A program made the position numbers and the translations under genes. From NCBI GenBank assembly GCA_013152895.1, contig JAADFN010000172.1:1-38797 (forward strand): a DNA stretch of 38,797 bases, written 5' to 3'. Positions 8,433 to 15,972 of this stretch are shown one piece after another. Within the stretch, counting starts at the first letter, position 1. The number at the start of each line of letters is the position of its first letter. This DNA comes from Acidobacteriota bacterium (lineage in GTDB: Bacteria; Acidobacteriota; Thermoanaerobaculia; Thermoanaerobaculales; Sulfomarinibacteraceae). The notes under the pieces were generated by a model that was not told the origin of the DNA, made no database searches, and was given only the letters and a program-made list of their open reading frames with translations.

Positions 8433-9230
8433 ATGAGCGAGACGCCCGTGGCCGTGCCCGCTTCATCCCTGGCCCCCGTGGAGCTTCCAAGCTTTAACGG
8501 ACCGCTCGATCTGCTGCTTCATCTGATCCAAAAGAACAAGGTCTCGATCTACGACATCCCCGTGGCTCGTATTTGCGATCAATACCATGCATTCTTGACC
8601 GAAATGACGGAGCTCGACATCGAAATTGCCGGCGAGTTCATCTGGATGGCCTCGTGGCTGGTGCAGCTGAAATCTCGAATGTTGCTTCCCAGGGTGATCG
8701 AGGAGGAGAACGACCCGCGGGCCGAGCTCGTTGAACGCCTCCTGGAATACAGGAAGATCAAGGAAGCGGCCGCCGTCCTTGCGGAGCGGCAATCCGTCCG
8801 CCGCACTCTTTGGCCAGCGCACATCGCGCGTATCGTCGACAACGACGAGGATCCTGGTCTCGACTGGGAAGACATCGACCTGGAAGTCCTCGCCCAGGCC
8901 TATCAGGCGGTGATGGTTCGTTTCTCAGAGGAACATCCTCCGCCCCTCGATATTCATCCCTTGAAGTACTCGCTTGAAGAAAAGATGCTCGCCGTCCAGG
9001 AGCTGGTCTGGAACACGGGCCTTGTTCAGCTTCTCAAACACATTCACTCCACGCTCGAGCTCGAAGAAGCCGTGACGGTCATTGTGGCGGCGCTGGAGCT
9101 CGCACGTCTCGGCGCCGTCCGGACGGAACAACGGCGCACGTTTTCAGAGATTTATCTTCGTCCCGGGAGCCGCCAAGTCGATCCCAAGCTCATCGGGGAA
9201 GACACCGGAGGGGAGTCGGATGACGCGTGA
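8433..9230 (+). CDS. scpA: Segregation and condensation protein A
   Basis: Kleisin subunit that joins SMC heads with ScpB in chromosome condensation. The 265-residue protein has the typical N-terminal FNGPLDLLLHLIQKNKVSIYDIPV segment (from about residue 20), the LVQLKSRMLLPR segment, and a C-terminal winged-helix region (about 185-250). The ATG follows the M50 stop after one base and has GGGTGAG just upstream. The scpB ATG lies inside the last codons of this gene, an 11-base overlap. No smc gene is in the window. Confidence 0.92.
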   Translation: MSETPVAVPASSLAPVELPSFNGPLDLLLHLIQKNKVSIYDIPVARICDQYHAFLTEMTELDIEIAGEFIWMASWLVQLKSRMLLPRVIEEENDPRAELVERLLEYRKIKEAAAVLAERQSVRRTLWPAHIARIVDNDEDPGLDWEDIDLEVLAQAYQAVMVRFSEEHPPPLDIHPLKYSLEEKMLAVQELVWNTGLVQLLKHIHSTLELEEAVTVIVAALELARLGAVRTEQRRTFSEIYLRPGSRQVDPKLIGEDTGGESDDA

Positions 9231-9777
9231 CGACCTGGCACCCATCATCGAAGCCATCCTGATGACATCGCACGAACCGGTCAAAACCGGGCAGATGCTC
9301 GAAGCTCTCCAGTCCGATGGTGCGACTGTCGATGATATCGAGGCAGTCTTGGCGAGCCTGCAACGGGAGTATGCATCACCTGGTCGTGGCATCAGGCTGG
9401 AACGGGCAGCCGGGGGCTGGCGAGTCGTCACGGCCTCTGGCCTGGACACGTACCTCAGGGCTTTTCACGGTGCCGCGTCGCGGCAGAAACTTTCGCAGGC
9501 CGCCCTGGAGGTCCTCGCCATCGCCGCATACCGGCAACCGGTCACCCTTCCGGAAATCAATTTCATTCGGGGTGTCAACTCCGCAGGAGTCTTGCGAACG
9601 CTCATCGACCGGAAGCTCCTCCGGGTCGCCGGGCGGAAGAAAGTCGTCGGAAAACCGTTTCTGTATCGTACGACCAGGGAGTTCCTGGTTCACTTCGGCC
9701 TCGACAAGCCGGAAGACCTTCCAGAGCCGGACGAGATCACGCGCGAAGCGTCGTCGTTTTCCCCAAACGGAGGCTGA
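9220..9777 (+). CDS. scpB: Segregation and condensation protein B
   Basis: Dimeric winged-helix partner of ScpA in the SMC complex. It has 185 residues with the family signatures GWRVVTASGLDTYLR, LSQAALEVLAIAAYRQPVT, EINFIRGVNS and GKPFLYRTTREFLVHFGL. ATG at 9220 is preceded by GGAGGGGAG at about five bases; an open frame upstream inside scpA is not part of the protein. It is followed within ten bases by the palindromic element at 9788, which may act as its transcription terminator. Confidence 0.92.
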   Translation: MTRDDLAPIIEAILMTSHEPVKTGQMLEALQSDGATVDDIEAVLASLQREYASPGRGIRLERAAGGWRVVTASGLDTYLRAFHGAASRQKLSQAALEVLAIAAYRQPVTLPEINFIRGVNSAGVLRTLIDRKLLRVAGRKKVVGKPFLYRTTREFLVHFGLDKPEDLPEPDEITREASSFSPNGG

Positions 9778-9787
9778 GCCGCTCAGA

Positions 9788-9943
9788 CCCAAGATGAGCG
9801 ATCCTGCCGGATGAGATGTGCCAAGATCTTGATGCTGTGGTGCGTGCGACGAGCGGAGGCATACCCAGAGGTATGTCGAGCATCGTCGCACGTGGAGCGC
9901 AAGAGATTGGTGCAGATCGCCGGTAAGAATCGCTCATCTTAGG
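9788..9943. mobile_element. Palindromic MITE-like element with 5-bp flanking direct repeats
   Basis: A 156-bp element with terminal inverted repeats: CCCAAGATGAGCGAT on the left and the complement of CCTAAGATGAGCGAT on the right (14 of 15 match). The two halves stay similar inward: GCCAAGATCTTG against ACCAATCTCTTG, GTGCGACGA in both, and GCATAC against ACATAC at the centre. The whole therefore folds into one long imperfect hairpin. TCAGA flanks it on both sides (9783-9787 and 9944-9948), the pattern of a target-site duplication. It encodes nothing. It sits between convergent genes, where the hairpin could also work as a bidirectional terminator. No transposase for it is in the window. Confidence 0.65.
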
Positions 9944-10513
9944 TCAGAGAAAGGGTGCCTCGACCGGGAGAACCTGCGCCGGCGCCGCCGGCCAGAGTGC
10001 AAGGCCAAGGTCCTCGGTCAGGCGGCGCAGACGGGTCCCGAAAGCTTGCATCGCCAGTTCCCTGGTGAAAACGGCCCACATCGATCCGGCCGCAAGGGTC
10101 GCGATTCCCGCGGGAATGCCCGTCATCAGACCTCCGGTGAGCCATGCGGCGACCGAAAGCATCAGGACGCCGGCCATGCCGACGGCATGGGCCCGATGTG
10201 TCGCATCTGGCAGGCACCTCACGCGCAGAGCGAGGTCGAGCGGTTCTTTCGTGACGATCTGGATGTGGATCACCTCCTCGAGCTGTCTCGAGATGACCCC
10301 GAAAACCCGTGTGCTGTACGGCAGCGTGACCCGCCACGACATGGGGCCGGTGCTCGTGACGGACGTTGCATGCGCCGCAGCCAACGCTTCGAGAAGCCGT
10401 TGCCTCATCATGGCAGGGGGCACGGGAGCGTTTTGCAAAGCTCCATACTCGAGCTCAAACCGGGTCAGGGGTCTTGAACGAATGATTTCTGGGACCCACA
10501 GTTTCCTATGCAT
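9944..10513 (-). CDS. Unknown two-helix membrane protein
   Basis: I do not recognise this 189-residue protein. Residues 1-105 are a soluble region rich in Arg and Glu that starts MHRKLWVPEIIRSRPLTRFE. Two membrane helices follow (about 110-128 and 130-150, joined by a short Gly/Pro loop), then a 35-residue tail. ATG at 10513 lacks a Shine-Dalgarno; TAAACT ends seven bases upstream. Its stop codon lies in the TCAGA repeat flanking the palindromic element, so the insertion just missed the frame or fixed its last codon. It diverges from the thioesterase gene. A true gene is likely from its open frame, promoter and membrane pattern. Confidence 0.6.
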   Translation of the reverse strand: MHRKLWVPEIIRSRPLTRFELEYGALQNAPVPPAMMRQRLLEALAAAHATSVTSTGPMSWRVTLPYSTRVFGVISRQLEEVIHIQIVTKEPLDLALRVRCLPDATHRAHAVGMAGVLMLSVAAWLTGGLMTGIPAGIATLAAGSMWAVFTRELAMQAFGTRLRRLTEDLGLALWPAAPAQVLPVEAPFL

Positions 10514-10520
10514 CGTGCCG

Positions 10521-10535
10521 AGTTTACTCCGGTTC
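10521..10535 (-). promoter_or_regulatory. Promoter motif GAACCGGAGTAAACT
   Basis: On the minus strand TAAACT (10526-10521) ends seven bases before the ATG at 10513. The 15-base stretch including it, GAACCGGAGTAAACT, is nearly the same as GAGCCGGTGTAAACT upstream of the LptF-LptG gene (13 of 15 bases). This suggests a shared promoter or operator type. Confidence 0.45.
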
Positions 10536-10631
10536 GATAGAATCGATCGAGCTCACGTACCGGGACACATCGCGATGTTCCCGGTATACACTGTGAATGA
10601 TGCGATGATGCGCGAGGGGAGGAGATGGCCC

Positions 10632-11033
10632 ATGCAACACGCTTCTTCGATACGGGAACCGGCCATTCGAGTTCTCATGATGCCCCGTGACACGAACCCC
10701 AGCGGAACGATTTTCGGCGGGGTCATCCTCTCTTACATCGACCAGGCCGGCGCAGAGGAGGCCAAGCTCCACGGGGCGAAGCGGCTCCTCACGGTCGCGA
10801 TGAAATCGGTCGAATTTCACGAGCCCGTGTTTGTCGGGGATCTCGTTTCGTTCTTCACGGAGCTCGTTCGTGTTGGAAGAACTTCCGTGACGGTTCGGGT
10901 CAAGGTCCGGGCGGCCAGGTACTGGGACCGGGATGAAATCGCCGACGTCACCGCCGCGGAGATCACGTATGTCAACGTTGGGGATGACCACCGCCCGATG
11001 GTGATCGAGAGACACAGTGCTCAAACGGCGTGA
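10632..11033 (+). CDS. Acyl-CoA thioesterase, YciA-like hotdog
   Basis: Cytosolic acyl-CoA hydrolase of the hotdog fold (YciA/BACH type), 133 residues. It shows PRDTNPSGTIFGGVILSYIDQAG (catalytic Asp in YIDQAG), VEFHEPVFVGDL and the long strand VTVRVKVRAARYW. I chose ATG at 10632 because GAGGGGAGGAG sits seven bases upstream; the frame is open further upstream but reads across the intergenic region. A weak -10-like TATACA lies at 10585. Its last 17 bases overlap the next gene, so the two are probably cotranscribed. Confidence 0.85.
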   Translation: MQHASSIREPAIRVLMMPRDTNPSGTIFGGVILSYIDQAGAEEAKLHGAKRLLTVAMKSVEFHEPVFVGDLVSFFTELVRVGRTSVTVRVKVRAARYWDRDEIADVTAAEITYVNVGDDHRPMVIERHSAQTA

Positions 11034-12159
11034 TGCATCCTCCTTCCATCGGTCACCGTCGGCTCCCGTCATCGAGGATCTGATAGGAAGGGGTATTGCG
11101 GCCGGCCTCTTTCCAGGGGGCGTTGCCGCGTGGGGCAGGGGAGGACAGCCGCCTGCCGAGAGCGCCGCGGGATGGGCCAGCCTCCGGCCACAGCCCACGA
11201 TGACACATCCCGGGACCCTGTACGATCTTGCCTCCCTGACGAAGCCGCTCGCGGTCGTTCCCCTCTTTCTTGTGGCGCAGCGGTCGGGGCGGCTGACGGT
11301 GACACACCGCGTGGGCGCCGTTCTTCCGGAGCTCGACGGATCCCCGGTCGGGCAGGTATCGTGTCAGAGTTTGCTGACCCACACGAGTGGGCTTCCGGCG
11401 TGGTGGCCCCTGTATGCCGAAACACGGGGCGATCCCTCGCGTACGCTCCAGGTTTTCAGATCGATACCGCTTCGCCCCCCTCGGGATGACGGCCCGGTCG
11501 TCTATTCGTGTCTCGGGTACATCCTCCTCGGTTTCATGTTGGAACGTGTTTTCGACCGAGCTCTGCGTGATCTCTTCATCGAGCGTATCGCGCGGCCGCT
11601 TGGGTTGGAAAACAATATTGGTTTCCTTCCCGCCGGGGGACCGATCGCGTCCGGCGCCCATGCTCCCGATGCGGAACGAGAGCTCCTCCGCCAACTGTCC
11701 CGCGAACGGGACATCCAGTTCATACCTCGGCTCGAGGACCGCATGCCTGATGACGGGAACGCCCGGTTTCTCGGCGGTGTTTCCGGAAACGCGGGTCTGT
11801 TCGGGACGGCCCGCGCCGTGTTCGTGCTCGCGTCTCAGTTCATCGCCAGCGTGTCCCGGTTGTTGTCACCCGAGGAGATTCGTCTTGCTACCTCTGACTT
11901 CACGCCGAGGGACCACGAGCAGGGGAGGGGGCTCGGGTGGCAACTCGCACGTTCACGGGGGTGCTCTGCAGGGCCGGCCTTGAGCCTCTCGGCATTTGGC
12001 CATACCGGCTTCACGGGCACATCTGTGTGGATCGATCCCGAGGACCGCGTGGTTTCTGTCTTCCTCGCCAATCGTCACCACCCCGCCCACCGGGACGTTG
12101 ACCTTCATCCATTTCGCCGCCGGTACAACGCACTGGTTACGGAGCTTTGCAAAGCCTGA
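11017..12159 (+). CDS. Serine hydrolase / beta-lactamase-fold protein
   Basis: Member of the class C beta-lactamase/DD-peptidase-like serine hydrolase family, 380 residues, with no clear signal peptide, so perhaps cytosolic. The nucleophile motif SLTK gives Ser73 and Lys76. The second motif reads YSC in VVYSCLGYILLG, where most relatives have YSN or YSD. The third (KTG box) reads HTG in FGHTGFTGTSVWIDP, as is usual for esterase-like members. GTG at 11017 overlaps the thioesterase end by 17 bases, with GAGAGA upstream. The substrate could be a peptide, ester or amide. It converges with the LptF-LptG gene across 25 bp. Confidence 0.82.
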   Translation: MLKRRDASSFHRSPSAPVIEDLIGRGIAAGLFPGGVAAWGRGGQPPAESAAGWASLRPQPTMTHPGTLYDLASLTKPLAVVPLFLVAQRSGRLTVTHRVGAVLPELDGSPVGQVSCQSLLTHTSGLPAWWPLYAETRGDPSRTLQVFRSIPLRPPRDDGPVVYSCLGYILLGFMLERVFDRALRDLFIERIARPLGLENNIGFLPAGGPIASGAHAPDAERELLRQLSRERDIQFIPRLEDRMPDDGNARFLGGVSGNAGLFGTARAVFVLASQFIASVSRLLSPEEIRLATSDFTPRDHEQGRGLGWQLARSRGCSAGPALSLSAFGHTGFTGTSVWIDPEDRVVSVFLANRHHPAHRDVDLHPFRRRYNALVTELCKA

Positions 12160-12184
12160 ACGGCCACGGGCCGGCCCACGGCGG

Positions 12185-14671
12185 TCAGGTCCGAACCGTT
12201 GTCAGCCGGTTCGCGGCAAAAAGCCCCGCAAGGAGAAGCGGCATCCATGCGCCGAGGAGAGGCGGGATGGCGTTTGCCTCACCGAGCTTTCCGAAAACGG
12301 CGACGAGAAGGAAGTAGAGCATGCCGAGCCCAAGTCCCCACGCGATACCGTGCATCGGGCTGACGCGCCGCCCGCCGCTCCGGTTCAAACCGAACGGGAG
12401 TGCCAGGAACACCATGACGAATGCCGAGAGGGGATACGTGATTTTCTGATACAGCTGAACGATCAGTTGAATCGGCCTGTACCCCGAGATATTGAGCTCC
12501 CGAATATACCTGCGCAGCTCCCCAAAGGACATTTCCGAGGGTGTTCTCGTATCGTTGGAGAAGTACCTGGGGGTTTCAGGGACATCCAGCTCCATCGGTT
12601 GCGTGATCTTGTGAAAGCTGTCCGTTCCGTCGGGAAAAATCTGGCGAAACCAGCCGGAATCAGCGATCCAACCGCCGTGCTCGTACCGTGCACGATCCGC
12701 AAACAGGATGAACCGCAAATCTCCTTCCTCGTCGAAACGATACAGCGAGAACCGGTACAACGTTTGAGAGGTCCTGTCGTACCGCAACAGGTTATAAAGC
12801 GTTGAGCCATCACGGGAGAAGAGCCATTGCCTGTCAGTACCCATGAATGAGCGGGCGCCCGTTCGCCCCTTGATCCTGTTGAGCAGGACCTTCGCCTCGC
12901 GGTTGCTCCTCGGCACGACCGACTCCTGGAGCACGGCGAGGCTCACGGCAGCAATACTCGCGACAACGAGGACGGGAATCATCACGCGGTACAACGAAAT
13001 ACCCCCGGCCTTCATTGCCGTGAGCTCCATTCGTCGCTCAAGAACCACGAAGAGCAGCAAAACGGCGATCATCAGTGCGAGCGGAGCGACATCGAGGATG
13101 ACCTGTGGAATCAGGTTCCAGTAATAGGCGATGAATACCCCCAACGATGCCTTGTGCTTGGCGAGCTCGTCGAGCTTGTCCGCAAAATCGACCACGATGT
13201 AGAGCAATGCCGTACTCGACAAAACAAGCGCGAGCGGCCAGATCAACTGCGAAACCAGATACCTGTCCAAGAGACTTGGAAAAGCGACAAACACCTTTCG
13301 CCTCTGCAAAGCAACCGGGATCGATCCCGTCACCTTCCCCTCGGCGACCTTGTCCTTGCCGCGTTTCGGTCTTTCCATCGCACGACGGACCAGCGCAACG
13401 AGTCGATTGAGCGTCCTTCGCGTCAATCCGCCTCTCCGCGTTCGCTCGCCAATCCAACGACCGCTTCGGCGTAACAAGACGATCCCGATCCCTCCAACCA
13501 AGACGTTCGGGATCCACACCCCAAGCCACGCGGGGATCTGCCCCTCCCTGGACAGCAGCTCCCCGTGGTTGAGCGCGATGTAGTACGCGAGAATCACCCC
13601 GAGCGAAACCAGGAATCCGCGCCCCCGGCCTTCCGACCGCGAACGCATCGCAAGCGGAAGGCCGATCAGACCGAAAACGAAGCAGGCGGCCGGAATCGCC
13701 AGTCTTTTCTGAAGCTCGACGATGGCCAGTCGCCTCGTTTGCGCTTCCGCCGCGACGGCCGCCGCGGTCCTGCGTGCAGAAGGGGAGGGGGCCGCTCGCA
13801 TCTTGACGAGATGGATCAGCTCTCCCGTCGATCTGGCCCGCATGCCTCCGGAGTACCGCACCTTTTCGTTGGCGTGTTCCGGCTCGAGCCGGATGAGCTG
13901 ACTTTCGTTCACGTTCACGCGGAAGAGCTGTGGCTTGCTTTCATTGATCTGATGGGTGACGACGCCATCCAAGAGCAGCCACGGTGCGCTTTTCTCCGCC
14001 GTACCCTCGTGACCTGGAAGGGACGCTGAAGCGCCACCGGGCCCGACCCCAGCATTGACAAGCTGTCCGCTCTTCGCGACGACCAAGCTCTCTTCGGAAT
14101 TCTTTCCCCGCTGAAAGAGGAGAACACCCTTCCAGATCCCCGTTGACCTGCTGACATTCTTGACGTACAGAAGCGTCCCAGGGAGGATTTCGTAGAAGAT
14201 CTTTGGCTCGATCTCCCCCAGGTTCTTCGCCGATGCGAATAGCTTCACTTTAAGCCCGAGCAGCTGCTGGTTCGCCCTTGGCATCACGCGCAAAGTCAGG
14301 TAGGCGTTCAGGCCGGCCAAGAGAACCCCGAGCATCAGGATCGGTACGAGAATTCGCCGCAGCGACATGCCTCCGGCTTGCAGCGCGATGATTTCATTCT
14401 CGCCGTTCATCCTCCCGATACCGAGGAGAACCCCGAACAAGAAGCTCATCGGAAGCGTCAGCACAACAACGTGCGGCAACGAGAGCAACAGGAGAAGCCC
14501 CGCGTCCCGCGCCGATACTCCCCGGACGAGAATCTGTTCCAGGATCACGAAAACGGCGCGAAGCAGGAGCAAGAACGTATAGGTAAAAAACCCGATCACC
14601 GTCGGGACGAATACTTCCCGTACGACGTAGGTGTGAACCTTCAACGGCATCAACCGGCGAATCTCAATCAT
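12185..14671 (-). CDS. Fused LptF-LptG LPS-export permease
   Basis: Membrane half of the ABC transporter that pulls lipopolysaccharide from the inner membrane. The 828-residue chain contains two YjgP/YjgQ-type units. The first (about 1-400) has VFVPTVIGFFTYTFLLLLRAV, GENEIIALQAGGMSLRRIL and a periplasmic beta-jellyroll. The second (about 470-828) has DRYLVSQLIWPLALVLSS, RMELTAMKAGGISLYRVM, a second jellyroll and a closing four-helix bundle. A basic linker (about 400-465) joins them. E. coli LptF and LptG are separate proteins of about 360 residues. ATG at 14671 lacks a Shine-Dalgarno and follows TAAACT by nine bases. The LptB and LptC/LptA partners lie 12 kb away in the window. Confidence 0.88.
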   Translation of the reverse strand: MIEIRRLMPLKVHTYVVREVFVPTVIGFFTYTFLLLLRAVFVILEQILVRGVSARDAGLLLLLSLPHVVVLTLPMSFLFGVLLGIGRMNGENEIIALQAGGMSLRRILVPILMLGVLLAGLNAYLTLRVMPRANQQLLGLKVKLFASAKNLGEIEPKIFYEILPGTLLYVKNVSRSTGIWKGVLLFQRGKNSEESLVVAKSGQLVNAGVGPGGASASLPGHEGTAEKSAPWLLLDGVVTHQINESKPQLFRVNVNESQLIRLEPEHANEKVRYSGGMRARSTGELIHLVKMRAAPSPSARRTAAAVAAEAQTRRLAIVELQKRLAIPAACFVFGLIGLPLAMRSRSEGRGRGFLVSLGVILAYYIALNHGELLSREGQIPAWLGVWIPNVLVGGIGIVLLRRSGRWIGERTRRGGLTRRTLNRLVALVRRAMERPKRGKDKVAEGKVTGSIPVALQRRKVFVAFPSLLDRYLVSQLIWPLALVLSSTALLYIVVDFADKLDELAKHKASLGVFIAYYWNLIPQVILDVAPLALMIAVLLLFVVLERRMELTAMKAGGISLYRVMIPVLVVASIAAVSLAVLQESVVPRSNREAKVLLNRIKGRTGARSFMGTDRQWLFSRDGSTLYNLLRYDRTSQTLYRFSLYRFDEEGDLRFILFADRARYEHGGWIADSGWFRQIFPDGTDSFHKITQPMELDVPETPRYFSNDTRTPSEMSFGELRRYIRELNISGYRPIQLIVQLYQKITYPLSAFVMVFLALPFGLNRSGGRRVSPMHGIAWGLGLGMLYFLLVAVFGKLGEANAIPPLLGAWMPLLLAGLFAANRLTTVRT

Positions 14672-14680
14672 ACGGCCACA

Positions 14681-14695
14681 AGTTTACACCGGCTC
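14681..14695 (-). promoter_or_regulatory. Promoter motif GAGCCGGTGTAAACT of the LptF-LptG gene
   Basis: TAAACT (14686-14681 on the minus strand) ends nine bases before ATG at 14671. The preceding bases GAGCCGGTG match those before the unknown membrane protein gene at 10513, apart from two positions. Confidence 0.45.
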
Positions 14696-14729
14696 AACAC
14701 GAACGCGCGGGGGCGTCTTGACGGCCTTC

Positions 14730-14797
14730 CGTCGCGAGATCGTGGAGGCGCCCGTCGGTGTGGTGTTTCGACCATGGTCGGGCCGGGGTGGCGTGCT
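14730..14797 (+). repeat. Intergenic repeat, type 1, copy B
   Basis: Second copy of the element at 7635-7704, same strand, with CGTCGCGAGA (14730), GTCGGTGTGG (14754) and TTTCGACCA (14766). This copy also contains the perfect 12-bp palindrome CGACCATGGTCG at 14769-14780, which is degenerate in copy A. Confidence 0.55.
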
Positions 14798-14891
14798 TTG
14801 GGCGACGTTGTCGGCGTCGTTGCCGTTACGAGACCCCCTCCGCAATGGCGGCCCCTTCACGGTCACGGGAGGAGAGGCGATGATTCACAAC

Positions 14892-14921
14892 TTTTCCACA
14901 GGGCTTGGTTTTTCCACAGGG
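14892..14921 (+). promoter_or_regulatory. Two DnaA-box-like direct repeats (TTTTCCACAGGG)
   Basis: TTTTCCACAGGG occurs at 14892-14903 and 14910-14921. TTTTCCACA differs at one base from the DnaA box TTATCCACA. An AT-rich stretch follows about 25 bases later, and parAB is next door. The arrangement fits either a replication origin or a DnaA-bound regulatory site. No dnaA, dnaN, rpmH or gidB is in the window. Confidence 0.4.
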
Positions 14922-15027
14922 AAACCCGTCTACTGCAATGTCCGATAAGATATATTATGTAAACCAACTATGAAAACGGAGCTGTGAAACGGCGGTGCGC
15001 ACGCTTCGATGTGACCGGAACGCCCGG

Positions 15028-15972
15028 TCAACCTTGCTTCAAGCTCTCGGATTCCTGGCGACGGATGTCGGCGATAAGCTCTTCGAGCGCGGAGATGATC
15101 TGGCCGGGACCGGGCGGGTCCTCGGATTCGGTCCGGAAACGCAGCGAGATGCTGAATCGTTTGTCGGGATGCCGGTAGCGGATCACGAACGGCTTCGAGC
15201 GGGTTGGCCCACCGTGTCCCTTGACACCGGCGTCCTCATCGCCCGATCCGGTCGGCCCCCCGGGGGCTGCGTCCGAATCCTTTCCGCTTGCGAGGTGTTT
15301 TCGGAGGGCGCGGAGATCGGAGCGATCGAGGCCTTCGGCCGTGTACCTCTCGATGAGACGTAACATCGATGCCCGATCCGGCGCCTTCGCGATCTCGAGC
15401 AGGACGCCCTTGGCGGTGATGTCGGCATGCCGACATGCATCACGCACCTCCTGGGGTAAGGAAAGAAGCTGGAGGGTTTCCGTCACGGTGACGCGCGACC
15501 GGCCGACCGCCTTCGCGACCTGTTGGTGGGTATAACCGTACTTGTCGATCAACGTCTGGAAACCTTCGGCTTCCTCGAGCGGCCCAAGGTCCTTGCGCTG
15601 GAGGTTTTCAATCAGCGCAATTTCGAGGGCGTGCTGGTTGCTGACGTCAAGTTCGATGCAGGGAACCTCGGTCAGGCCCACCTCGAGCGCCGCATGGAAA
15701 CGGCGCTCGCCGGAAATGAGCTCGTAGCATCCCGGGTCATCCGGCCGCTTGCGGATCAAGAGTGGTTCGAGGATGCCGTGCGTCCGGATACTGGCGACGA
15801 GATCGTCGATCGCACCGAGGGCCGAGCGCGGTTGATCCTGGTTGCTCGTAATGCTCGCGATGGGGATCATCCGGCCGATCCCCTCCCCCATCCGTTGCGC
15901 CAGCTCCTCGACGAAGTGGCGGTCGTGACGCATTCGGCGTTGAGGCGGTAGACCACGCTTAGGCACCGACAC
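15028..15972 (-). CDS. parB: Chromosome partitioning protein ParB
   Basis: Centromere-binding CTPase switch that spreads from parS and loads SMC. It has 314 residues: an N-terminal CTP-binding domain with the GERRFHAA box (usual form GERRxRAA, here with His in the final Arg position) and ENLQRKDL, then a helix-turn-helix (about 140-200; HQQVAKAVGRSRVTVTETL), a Gly/Asp-rich linker, and a C-terminal dimerisation region that is less typical. I chose GTG at 15972: GGAGG lies nine bases upstream and the protein then begins MSVPKRGL. The first 14 bases overlap the end of parA, so translation is likely coupled. Confidence 0.9.
   Translation of the reverse strand: MSVPKRGLPPQRRMRHDRHFVEELAQRMGEGIGRMIPIASITSNQDQPRSALGAIDDLVASIRTHGILEPLLIRKRPDDPGCYELISGERRFHAALEVGLTEVPCIELDVSNQHALEIALIENLQRKDLGPLEEAEGFQTLIDKYGYTHQQVAKAVGRSRVTVTETLQLLSLPQEVRDACRHADITAKGVLLEIAKAPDRASMLRLIERYTAEGLDRSDLRALRKHLASGKDSDAAPGGPTGSGDEDAGVKGHGGPTRSKPFVIRYRHPDKRFSISLRFRTESEDPPGPGQIISALEELIADIRRQESESLKQG

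Larger units (their letters stand above)
14672..15027. other. 356-bp intergenic region beside parAB
   Basis: No protein-coding gene is supported here. From left to right it holds the promoter of the LptF-LptG gene (14681-14695), repeat type 1 copy B (14730-14797), and two 12-base direct repeats TTTTCCACAGGG (14892 and 14910). After these come an AT-rich stretch (about 14944-14978) and a GACCGG/CCGGTC hairpin (15013-15018 and 15024-15029) that overlaps the parB stop and has no T-tract. Confidence 0.6.

Noticed and set aside
15013-15029. GACCGG/CCGGTC hairpin as parB terminator
   Set aside because: The stem is six pairs, overlaps the stop codon and has no T-tract, so I did not list it as a terminator.
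14984-15178. A 64-codon plus-strand frame over the parB end
   Set aside because: Overlaps parB antisense and has no supporting ribosome site or family.
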